Source of the DNA: Acidobacteriota bacterium | Lineage (GTDB): Bacteria; Acidobacteriota; Aminicenantia; UBA2199 | Length of the DNA stretch: 8,031 nt | Reading direction: 5' to 3' | Assembly: GCA_021817755.1 (NCBI GenBank) | Contig: JAKAGC010000153.1 | Span: 1-8,031 of the forward strand | Part shown: in pieces, positions 1 to 6,900 of the stretch | How positions within the stretch are numbered: the stretch's first letter is position 1 | How the letters are laid out: each line of letters starts with the position of its first letter | Made by a program: the position numbers and the translations under genes | Notes under the pieces: generated by a model | What the model saw: the letters and a program-made list of their open reading frames with translations, nothing else | Databases searched by the model: none | Told to the model about the DNA's origin: nothing

Positions 1-604
1 TTATAACCCGTCTTCCTGAAATTTTCAATTTTTTTTCAAAAAACAATGAAATTGCTCTTGAAAATGCCTCGTGTTCTTTTGCCAGGATTCGGTGACTCAG
101 GGAATCTTCAGTATCGTTTTCAAGCACCTTCACTGTTTCTTGTAAGATAATAGGGCCCGTATCCATTCCGTTATCTACGAAATGAACCGTGCAACCACTG
201 GCTTTGGAACCATAATCCAGTGCTTGTTGTTGAGCATGCAGGCCTGGGAAAGAGGGTAAGAGTGAGGGATGGATGTTCATTATTTTTCCGCTGTATGCAT
301 TCAAGAGTGTTTTTCCTACGATGCGCATGTAACCTGCCAGACAAACCAGCTCTACATTGTGTGCTTGAAGAATGTCGACGATTTTGGATTCGTACAGGGA
401 TTTTGGTTTTAATTCTTCAGGGGAGACGAAGAACGCCGGTAGGTTGAATTCTTTAGCTCGTTCCAATCCCCTGGCGTCTTTATTATCGCTGATTACTGCA
501 ACGATTTTGAAATTTCCGGATTCTGACAGGGAGTGCGAATAGATGGCTTCAAAGTTGGAGCCTCGCCCCGAAAGTAAAATTGCTATTCGACCTTTCTCAT
601 TCAT
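1..604 (-). CDS. purN: Phosphoribosylglycinamide formyltransferase, 3' end cut by window edge
   Basis: This encodes GAR transformylase, the cytoplasmic purine-synthesis enzyme that transfers a formyl group from 10-formyl-tetrahydrofolate to glycinamide ribonucleotide. I translated the minus strand from ATG at 604 and got 201 codons with no stop; the family is normally about 190-215 residues, so only the extreme C-terminus is missing. Near the N-terminus is the phosphate-binding loop SGRGSN (residues 12-17). The catalytic triad is present as Asn110 and His112 in MNIHPSLLPSFPGLHA and Asp148 in VDNGMDTGPII, with the same mutual spacing as E. coli N106/H108/D144. The start is the only in-frame ATG before the body of the domain; the ATG at 600 is out of frame. 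No Shine-Dalgarno is visible. The gene lies 58 bp downstream of a tRNA-Leu gene on the same strand with no terminator between, so co-transcription with the tRNA is likely. Confidence 0.95.
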   Translation of the reverse strand, partial: MNEKGRIAILLSGRGSNFEAIYSHSLSESGNFKIVAVISDNKDARGLERAKEFNLPAFFVSPEELKPKSLYESKIVDILQAHNVELVCLAGYMRIVGKTLLNAYSGKIMNIHPSLLPSFPGLHAQQQALDYGSKASGCTVHFVDNGMDTGPIILQETVKVLENDTEDSLSHRILAKEHEAFSRAISLFFEKKLKISGRRVI

Positions 605-657
605 TGGTATTCTATTTTTTATGAATTTTGTTATTTGTATCGAGATCAGGGAGGACA

Positions 658-746
<89 letters not shown>

Positions 747-773
747 ATAATATCTATTTCGTGGGATACGGGT

Positions 774-803
774 ATTATATAAGCAGAAGGGCCATTTTGT
801 CAA
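774..803 (-). promoter_or_regulatory. Sigma-70-type promoter of tRNA-Leu (and probably purN)
   Basis: On the minus strand there is a perfect -35 TTGACA (803-798), an 18-bp spacer and a perfect -10 TATAAT (779-774). The predicted transcription start is near 767, about 20 bp before the mature tRNA 5' end at 746, a normal distance for a tRNA primary transcript. With no terminator seen between the tRNA and purN, this promoter probably drives both. Confidence 0.85.
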
Positions 804-851
804 GTCCCTGGAGAAAAAATATTGGTTTCCCATGTATTTTATTTCCGATAA

Positions 852-860
852 TGGTATAAT
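852..860 (+). promoter_or_regulatory. Extended -10 promoter of the aminopeptidase gene
   Basis: The sequence TGGTATAAT is a perfect extended -10 (TGn plus TATAAT at 855-860). No convincing -35 hexamer sits 16-18 bp upstream, which is usual for extended -10 promoters. The predicted start is near 867, giving a leader of about 50 nt before the ATG at 920. It is divergent from the tRNA-Leu promoter about 50 bp away. Confidence 0.65.
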
Positions 861-878
861 AATTTATCAGTTAAACGT

Positions 879-892
879 GAATCCCGGGATTC
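879..892. promoter_or_regulatory. 14-bp perfect palindrome, possible operator
   Basis: GAATCCCGGGATTC is a perfect palindrome. It lies about 20 bp downstream of the predicted -10 and about 15 bp before the ribosome binding site of the aminopeptidase gene. The position suits a repressor operator. With no loop bases, a stable RNA hairpin is less likely than a dimeric protein site. No regulator is encoded nearby. Confidence 0.4.
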
Positions 893-919
893 TCGATTTA
901 AACAAGTAAGGAGGAAAAT

Positions 920-2110
920 ATGTTACCAGTGATCGATCCCAAAGACCTTGAAAAATGGGCGGATTATTTGTTGAATCATTCGTTGGGGGGAATAACTCCG
1001 GATGATGTCGTGATGTTAAAAGGAGAGTATATTACTTGGCCGTTGCTGTCTATCTTGCAGGATAAGATTTTTAAAGCCGGTGCTATTGCAGACATGAATC
1101 TCGTTGCTCCTGATAATAATCGTGGGCAGGTATGGGGTGCTTCTATTACCCGACATGGTACTCCTGAGCAGATTCATCGTACCCCTCAATGGCATGAAAC
1201 GCGGTACAATGCCATGACCAAATACATTGAAGTACTTGGAGCCGAAAAGCCCGAATTATTTGCTAATCTCCCCGAACAAAACTCCATCGAACTCGCGCGG
1301 GTCGATGGTCCCTTTAAAGCCATACGTTTATCCAAAAAATGGCTGCTGACACTTTATCCAACCCAGGCTTTTGCCGATATGGAAGGAATGACATTGAAAG
1401 AATACACGGATATTGTGGTTAAAGCTTCGACCACTGATCCCAAAATGCTGGCGCAAGTCGAAGAACCCATTGCCCGGTTTATGGAAAAATCGAAAATAAT
1501 ACGCATTCAAACCCAACATCCCCAGACCAATAAAATGCTCGAGTTGCAGATGGATATTTCCGGGCGTTTCGCCACATGTGGAATCGGTGAACGTAATTTC
1601 CCTGATGGCGAAGTGTTTACATCTCCCAATGCCAATTCTCCACAAGGGGAAATTTTTATCGATCTTCCTGTCTATTACAATGGCGTAACCATTAGTGGAA
1701 TTTATTTGAAAATGGAAGGCGGAAAGATTGTCGATTATTCTGCAAACAAAGAATATGAAACATTGAAACGTATTATAGAAACCGATGAAGGCTCCCACCG
1801 ACTCGGTGAAGTCGCTTTGGGAATGAATAGTGGATTGCAAGTCGCATTAAAGCATCCCTTGTTTGTCGAAAAAGTAGGTGGTACGCTTCATATTGCTATT
1901 GGGGATAGTTACGATTCATCATATGTAAAAGACCCTTCTTCCGAGCAAGCGAAAATTGAAATCGAAGAGTATCAAAAAAAAGGAATTATAAACAGGTCCG
2001 CGCAGCATGTCGATGTTGTCGCTGATTTCCGTCCCGGTGGAGTCGGACGCGCCGTATATCTCGATGATACCAGGTTGAGTATTAAAAATAATATCTGGTG
2101 CATCGAATAG
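920..2110 (+). CDS. M29 family metallo-aminopeptidase
   Basis: A 396-residue protein of peptidase family M29 (AmpS/AmpT/PepS type), which are cytoplasmic homodimeric exopeptidases with a two-metal centre that remove N-terminal residues from peptides. The length matches the family (about 400-415). The expected metal ligands can be assigned: Glu231 in the hallmark NFPDGEVFTSP, Glu297 in GSHRLGEVALG, His324 in GTLHIAIGDSY, and His363 and Asp365 in QHVDVVADF. The conserved active-site Tyr is probably Tyr331. The order and spacing agree with the family; for example, the two Glu are 66 apart as in the Thermus enzyme. The ATG at 920 is preceded by a strong Shine-Dalgarno AAGGAGG (908-914, 5-bp gap). 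No signal peptide is visible. It is a single-gene unit with its own promoter upstream and a strong terminator downstream. Its natural substrates cannot be read from the sequence. A role in trimming RiPP leader remnants from the neighbouring peptides is conceivable but unsupported. Confidence 0.93.
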   Translation: MLPVIDPKDLEKWADYLLNHSLGGITPDDVVMLKGEYITWPLLSILQDKIFKAGAIADMNLVAPDNNRGQVWGASITRHGTPEQIHRTPQWHETRYNAMTKYIEVLGAEKPELFANLPEQNSIELARVDGPFKAIRLSKKWLLTLYPTQAFADMEGMTLKEYTDIVVKASTTDPKMLAQVEEPIARFMEKSKIIRIQTQHPQTNKMLELQMDISGRFATCGIGERNFPDGEVFTSPNANSPQGEIFIDLPVYYNGVTISGIYLKMEGGKIVDYSANKEYETLKRIIETDEGSHRLGEVALGMNSGLQVALKHPLFVEKVGGTLHIAIGDSYDSSYVKDPSSEQAKIEIEEYQKKGIINRSAQHVDVVADFRPGGVGRAVYLDDTRLSIKNNIWCIE

Positions 2111-2146
2111 TCGTCTTCTCCGGGAAGTAATTACCCGTTTAATTTT

Positions 2147-2192
2147 TTCGGTTTACCGGATAATAGCCTTTAGCCCGGTAAACCGAATTTTA
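2147..2192 (+). terminator. Intrinsic terminator of the aminopeptidase gene
   Basis: A perfect 13-bp stem, TTCGGTTTACCGG (2147-2159) with CCGGTAAACCGAA (2175-2187), closes a 15-nt loop and is followed by the U-rich TTTTATTTT. It starts 36 bp after the stop codon. The preceding run of T on the plus strand gives an A-tract at the 5' side, so weak function from the minus strand is also possible. Confidence 0.85.
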
Positions 2193-2299
2193 TTTTGTGA
2201 ATTATAATTGGTTTATTCCATAATATTCCATTGAATTTAGTTATCTTGAGCAACTCACTAAAAAAAGGGTAAATGAATTGTCCGCTTTCGTACACAACC

Positions 2300-2315
2300 T
2301 GTACGCCAGAGTACA
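2300..2315. repeat. Inverted repeat TGTAC-N6-GTACA, possible operator
   Basis: Two 5-bp arms, TGTAC (2300-2304) and GTACA (2311-2315), are separated by 6 bp. A further GTAC occurs at 2289-2292, spaced similarly. The 16-bp length and symmetry resemble a dimeric regulator site. A short repeat like this can arise by chance, and no cognate regulator is in view. Confidence 0.3.
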
Positions 2316-2479
2316 TATTCTAATCTTATAAACATTGCATTCTCAGGATTTAAGGGGTTATTTTTTGTATTAATTAAAATTAGGGAGATGCCGACTCTTT
2401 TCCAATCTTCGTTTATAAATTTATGAGATTATTTTTAAAATTACTGACCAAATTGGAAAGGCAATTGCTTAAGATTAAA

Positions 2480-2524
2480 TGAAACCGGTGACCTGAGGGG
2501 TAAGAACTTCCGGTCGGTGTTTCA
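2480..2524 (+). other. Imperfect hairpin in the likely leader of precursor 1
   Basis: TGAAAC (2480-2485) can pair with GTTTCA (2519-2524). Inside it, either CGG/CCG (2486-2488 with 2510-2512) or GACC/GGTC (2490-2493 with 2512-2515) can form, giving two alternative inner stems. There is no U-tract after it, so it is not a terminator. It ends about 16 nt before the ribosome binding site of the first peptide and is not repeated before the second. It could be a leader structure controlling expression, or chance. Confidence 0.3.
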
Positions 2525-2552
2525 TAAAAATATTCGTTAAAAGGAGACGAAA

Positions 2553-2729
2553 ATGAAAAAAAAGCAAAAAAGTTTAAACCTTAAGAAGTTGACATTAACC
2601 AATTTGAATGACATCGAGGCAAGCAAAGCAGTCGGTGGTACTAAACTCTCAGTTGAATGCGAAACCCCTAATACTAATGTTGTGTATTGCTATACGGAAG
2701 TTTTTACTTGCTTACCCGGTTGTATCTAA
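2553..2729 (+). CDS. GG-leader RiPP precursor peptide 1 (lanthipeptide-like)
   Basis: A 58-residue peptide from ATG at 2553 with a strong Shine-Dalgarno AAGGAG (2541-2546, 6-bp gap). The first 29 residues form a basic leader, starting MKKKQK, with the motif SLNLKKLTLTNLN at 7-19 and ending in Gly28-Gly29. The remaining 29 residues are a core with four Cys (36, 46, 53, 57) and several Thr/Ser. The layout resembles class I lanthipeptide and related GG-leader natural-product precursors, in which an LxLKKLT-type box is bound by the modification enzyme and cleavage occurs after GG. What is seen is the leader/core split and the close paralogue at 2885-3082. That the Ser/Thr are dehydrated and cross-linked to Cys is inference. 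A disulfide-bonded bacteriocin is an alternative. No synthetase, protease or exporter is encoded in the window. Confidence 0.8.
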   Translation: MKKKQKSLNLKKLTLTNLNDIEASKAVGGTKLSVECETPNTNVVYCYTEVFTCLPGCI

Positions 2730-2809
2730 AAATTTCCGGGAATAAAAAACCGGTAGCCATTGTTATATCATTTGATTTAAAAGATTCGTTATAATAAAAA
2801 ATGGCATTC

Positions 2810-2839
2810 GGGGGCAGGCGGTTGCTTGCCCCCTTTTTT
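2810..2839 (+). terminator. Intrinsic terminator of precursor module 1
   Basis: GGGGGCAGGC (2810-2819) pairs with GCTTGCCCCC (2824-2833) in a 10-bp stem containing one G-U, with the tetraloop GGTT, followed by six T (2834-2839). The preceding segment AATGGCATTCGGG (2800-2812) recurs before the second terminator. Confidence 0.88.
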
Positions 2840-2884
2840 CCATGGTTGGTGATTTAAATTAATAGTCGTTAAAAGGAGACGAAA

Positions 2885-3082
2885 ATGAAAAGAGAACACA
2901 AAAGTTTAAAACTTAAGAAATTGACAGTATCCAATTTAAATGGCATCGAGGCAAGCCAGGTAATGGGTGGTACTAACTCAGTTAAGAAATGCTCTGTTGA
3001 ATGCGAAACCCCCAATTCCTCTCCCACTTATTGTTATTGTTTTACTGTTGATTTTACCTGCTTAATCAATGGATGTTTGTAA
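2885..3082 (+). CDS. GG-leader RiPP precursor peptide 2 (lanthipeptide-like)
   Basis: A 65-residue paralogue of the 58-residue peptide at 2553-2729. The ATG at 2885 follows the identical ribosome binding context GTTAAAAGGAGACGAAA. The leader is the same length (29 residues, Gly28-Gly29) and strongly conserved: KSLKLKKLTVSNLNGIEAS against KSLNLKKLTLTNLNDIEAS. The 36-residue core shares SVECETPN, a YCY element, FTCL and a C-terminal GC, but differs by an insertion right after the leader (NSVKKC region) and two additional Cys, giving six Cys at 36, 40, 50, 52, 59 and 64. Leader conservation with core variation is what is expected if one modification and export apparatus serves both peptides. Ring pattern and activity cannot be read from the sequence. 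The pair could be two variants of one product or a two-component bacteriocin. Confidence 0.82.
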   Translation: MKREHKSLKLKKLTVSNLNGIEASQVMGGTNSVKKCSVECETPNSSPTYCYCFTVDFTCLINGCL

Positions 3083-3166
3083 AATTTTCCTTCGTGTAAA
3101 AAAGGCAATAATTGGGATATGAATTTCACGTTAAAAATTTATTTTAATTATATTAAAATGGCATTC

Positions 3167-3199
3167 GGGAGATAGGCGGTTGCTTACTCCCTTTTTTTT
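3167..3199 (+). terminator. Intrinsic terminator of precursor module 2
   Basis: GGGAG (3167-3171) pairs with CTCCC (3187-3191). After a bulged A the stem continues with TAGGC (3173-3177) and GCTTA (3182-3186), again closing a GGTT tetraloop, and is followed by eight T (3192-3199). It is a diverged copy of the terminator at 2810-2839, including compensating differences in the stem. Confidence 0.86.
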
Positions 3200-3351
3200 G
3201 ATCTCTTTTTAACAGGCCTATTACTTTTTTCACCTGAAATACTTTCTTCCTGTCTATGTATCAAAAAAATTAATACCTTCAAAGAACATTAATAATTAAA
3301 GAAATCCAGCGAAAACCACAATATATTTTCGATTCCCTTTAAAATTAAAAA

Positions 3352-3380
3352 TTGACAAAACTTAAAATTAATATTATATA
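3352..3380 (+). promoter_or_regulatory. Promoter of the bifunctional nuclease gene, predicting a leaderless mRNA
   Basis: A perfect -35 TTGACA (3352-3357) is separated by 17 bp from the -10 TATATA (3375-3380). The expected transcription start, about 7 bp after the -10, falls at 3387-3388, which is the A of the ATG start codon. The TTG within this -35 box opens the same reading frame 12 codons earlier, but it is better explained as promoter than as a start codon. Confidence 0.7.
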
Positions 3381-3387
3381 TATCGAA

Positions 3388-3882
3388 ATGGAAAAGTTAA
3401 TAGAAGTGAAATTGGTTGGACTGGTACTTGAACCTATATCCAAGACCCCTGTTATCATCCTGAAGCCCATGGATGAAAATAAAGTAATACCCATTTGGAT
3501 TGGGGAATATGAAGCCAATGCCATTACCATGGAATTGGAAAATATTACTCCGCCCCGCCCAATGACTCATGATTTGATTAATGACATTCTTGGGAACTTT
3601 AATTCCAGGGTGGAAAAAGTGGTGATAACAGATATCGTAGAAAACACTTATTATGCCGATTTGTATTTAATGAGAAACAATGAAATCAGCGTGGTCGACA
3701 GCCGCCCATCGGATGCGATTCTAATTGCGTTGAAAAATAAAGCCAGGGTGTATGTTTCCGAATTGGTTTACCGGTCTTCGGTTCTTTCGGATTTTATTTC
3801 TCACTTTGCGCATACGGAAGAACGGTTGGAACAGTGGTTTGATTCCCTTTCATCGGAAGATTTCGGGAATATCGAACAGTAA
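3388..3882 (+). CDS. Bifunctional nuclease family protein (DUF151/BFN domain)
   Basis: A 164-residue cytoplasmic protein of the DUF151 family, whose plant members were described as bifunctional nucleases with DNase and RNase activity; the bacterial role is poorly defined. Three family signatures are clear: PIWIGEYEANAI at 35-46, PPRPMTHDL at 55-63 and DSRPSDAI at 104-111. The acidic C-terminus shows no recognisable UVR motif, which some homologues carry. I chose ATG at 3388 because the domain starts directly after it and because the alternative in-frame TTG at 3352 lies within a perfect -35 box. No Shine-Dalgarno precedes the ATG, consistent with a leaderless transcript. The gene stands alone between the terminator of the second precursor module and the convergent GH13 gene, so it is unlikely to belong functionally to the peptides. 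Confidence 0.9.
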   Translation: MEKLIEVKLVGLVLEPISKTPVIILKPMDENKVIPIWIGEYEANAITMELENITPPRPMTHDLINDILGNFNSRVEKVVITDIVENTYYADLYLMRNNEISVVDSRPSDAILIALKNKARVYVSELVYRSSVLSDFISHFAHTEERLEQWFDSLSSEDFGNIEQ

Positions 3883-3951
3883 CCCTTAGCTAATCGATCA
3901 TATTGTAATAACTTTAAGCAGAATAAGTGTTCCCGGTATAGCGAAAAGGTT

Positions 3952-6900
3952 CTATATTATATTTTTACTTTTTCCATGAGGGGAATAGGCTTTTCCGATT
4001 CGTTTTATATGCTCCAACCATTTTTCCCATCTATAATTGGAATACCTGAGGGCAATAAAAAGGCTTTTTGACATTGGGAAGAAGCGGCAGACTTCTTTTT
4101 CCAATATTTCGGAAAGGATACCCGGTTGATAATTGATTTCGGAAATATATTCGAAAAGCGCAGAGAAAAAGAGAATATGAATCATTTCGTCAGCAGATTC
4201 TTTTTTGAACCAAAGGTCTCCGTTATGCCAGTGTACACCCACAAAGGCTTTTACAAATTCACCTCCGGCATATGAATCGATCCAGCGAGGAAGTTCTTCC
4301 AGGTTCCGCCACCATTCATTATGATCCAGTAATGCTTTTAGTACCCCCAAATGCGTATGCCCATTATGAGAGTTGGATTCTATGAATTCATGCATCACGT
4401 CGGTTAGCCCCCAATATTCCAAGAATTTCCAGGTCTCACCCGGTTCGATTCGCATTCCTTCCGGGCAAATGATTCGCTTCATTGTACGGGCAATAATCCA
4501 GGCATACATCGATGGGCGTAAAAGAGGATAAAGCTTTATATCATTCCAGGTTCCCGACGAATAATAAATCGCCTGATGAATACTCGGCGGTACAATTTTA
4601 TGGGAGTGTATATCCGTTTCCAATGAAGGAAGGTAAATAAAACTCTCCATTGCCCGGCGAAATCCTTTTAAGATATCCCCCAGTGATCCATTTCCTCCTA
4701 TTGTCTTTTGCATTTCGGACAACAGTTGACCACACTTGCTTTCCAACGAATTCAGCAGGCCACTTATTTGTTGAGAATCTTTTCCGTCTTTTAATGCCAT
4801 GAGGCTTTGCAATTCTTGAAATACATGGGGATTTAGTAATTCATCGATCGGCTTTTTGAATGGATTAAAAAATTGTTTTCTCAGTGTACTCCTGATATTC
4901 CGGACACCTGAACCCTTCAACAACCCGTTTAATCCTGCATATGCTCCCGATTCATCTTTTACTTCCCGGAAATTTACAAAAACATGCCGCTTATATGCAT
5001 TTAATGTAATAAATAATCCTTTTTCCCCTAACTCCTTACTGTTTCGTATATATTCCAACCCAGAAACCTCGTCCTGGAAAATAACGAAATAGGATTCATC
5101 CTGTGTTAGTTTTAAACTTTCTCCCAGGGTTTTATGACTCAATCCATTTGGACCCGCTTTCTCCTTTTCATTTTTTGTGATTGGCAGGAATGGCACCGAA
5201 GTTTTCAACCATCCGGAGGTTTCTCCGTATCGATTATGATAAATAATCAAGCTGTGTTCATTTTCGAAACTGTTTGAAAAGGCGATTACATTTTCGTCGA
5301 TTTCACCATACGGTGTAATGCAGTCATAGAGTAAGAAATCAATTGCATCCGAGAAGAGGTAGCGTTTTTTTAATAAAGGGAAAATTTCCCGTTCATGTTT
5401 TTCGATTAAGGCATTATCCGGTGATTCATCCCAATAGGCGCGTTTGTATTCCATCCCGTATTTTTCTTTGAATCCTTCGATCTGGCCGTGGCCGAACATT
5501 GGTAGGCCTGGCATTGTGGCCAATAGCGTACAGCAGCCGAAATATTTATCCTCTTTTCCGAATTGTTTTACCGCAGTTTCTTCATCCGGGTTATTCATAA
5601 AATTGACAAAGCGTTTCAATATTTCCCGGTTGAAAGCCAGAGTGTTTTTTATAGAAGATCTGAATTGCGCGTTTTCTTCGTTTTTAAGGAAGTTCATAAA
5701 AGCACTATTATATACACGGTGCATTCCCAGGTTGCGAACGAAATAAGCTTCCATCAGCCAGAACGCTTCTGCCAGAAGAAGAGTATTGGAATGAGCAGAG
5801 GAGGCAAAGCGATCTACCACATTGCGCCAGAATTCTTCCGGCATAACCTCATTGAATTTCGGTTTACTCAACCCGTGTTCCGAGCGGCTCGGAATATCTC
5901 CACCTGTCCCCGGTTCAGGGAACCATAACCGTTGGTAATGCAGTTTTGTCAGAGTCATCGCTGCATCGAAACGGATGACCGGGAATTTCTCCCCTGTTAA
6001 AAACATCGTTCGTATAACCGCTTCTTGTACTTCTTTATTCAAATAGTTCAGTTGTGCCGTATCATTCCAGGGCATCGATGTTCCGTCGTTACCATGATAA
6101 ATATAACGTGTTTCTCCCGATTGCTTGTTTACCCATTTGAAAACCACAGCCGCATCCGTTCGGTCGTAATAGTGGTCTTCCAGGTATATTCCCACCCGGG
6201 AGTCGGAAGACAAATCCGGGCCGTTAAATGTATAGGAAGGGTAAGGCGAATAATTCAGGGAAATAAACCAGTCCGGGTGTTCCACCACCCATGGAGAATC
6301 GATACTCATGTGATTCGGAACCATATCGCTCGCCAGGCGAATACCTCGAAGCCAGGCCCGTTTTTTTAAATTTAAAAGGGCTGCTTCTCCTCCCAGGTCG
6401 TTTGCGATGCGGTAGTCATAGATTGAATAAGCAGACGCTAGAGCTTCCGGGTTGCCGCACATCTGTTTAATCCATTGTGAAGCGCGGCTGCGTTCCCAGA
6501 CCCCGATTAGCCATAACCCTGTAAATCCCCGGTTTGCCATTTCGTCCAATTCTTCATCAGGAACTTGATCCAGTTGTGTAATTGAGCGGTGGTAAGTCTT
6601 CGACAATTGATCCAGCCATACGTAGGTGCTTTTTGCTAATAAAACCAATCGTGGCATCCACTCATCATCGCGGGAGAATCGTTCGTGATCGTCCCCAGAG
6701 AAATTGGAAAAATCCAAAACATGAGTTTTACCTGGGCCCCCATCTCCGAATTTTGATTCTTCTTTGATAAAATCCAGGCTCTTTAACAGGCGATCCAGGA
6801 AATCTCCCAAAAATGAGCCCCAATGGTCCCGTATATATTGCAATTGTCCCTGGAAAGAGAGAGGGGAGACGATAGCAGGGGTTCTCAGCATAGAAATTAA

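Larger units (their letters stand above)
2193..2534 (+). other. Noncoding stretch upstream of the peptide modules
   Basis: No credible coding region is seen in these roughly 340 bp. They contain an inverted repeat TGTAC-N6-GTACA (2300-2315), a distant inverted repeat TTTCCAAT/ATTGGAAA (2399-2406 and 2452-2459) and an imperfect hairpin (2480-2524) just ahead of the first precursor. No -35/-10 pair stands out. The best weak candidate is TTGGAA (2453-2458) with a 17-bp spacer to TAAATG, which is poor. Because the aminopeptidase terminator lies before it, the promoter of the first precursor should be somewhere here. Confidence 0.5.
2535..3199 (+). repeat. Tandem duplication of a precursor-peptide module
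   Basis: Two head-to-tail copies (about 2535-2839 and 2867-3199) share the ribosome binding context CGTTAAAAGGAGACGAAAAT, the leader-coding sequence, parts of the core, the segment AATGGCATTCGGG and a GGTT-loop terminator. The starts of the copies are offset by 332 bp. The sequence between stop codon and terminator and the variable part of the core have diverged, so the duplication is not recent. Confidence 0.85.

Noticed and set aside
220..447. Open frame on the plus strand
   Set aside because: It is antisense to the well-conserved purN coding region; the residues show no family pattern.
1328..1840. Minus-strand open frame of 170 codons
   Set aside because: It lies wholly antisense to the M29 aminopeptidase gene, whose metal-ligand motifs confirm the plus-strand frame.
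2790..2795. TATAAT hexamer that could be a -10 box for the second precursor
   Set aside because: There is no -35 at proper spacing, and any transcript would meet the terminator at 2810-2839 within a few bases.
2535..3199. CRISPR array or multi-copy repeat
   Set aside because: There are only two copies, each containing a coding gene and a terminator; no short direct repeats with unique spacers occur.
3345..3530. Minus-strand open frame of 61 codons
   Set aside because: It is antisense to the DUF151 signature region and has no ribosome binding site.
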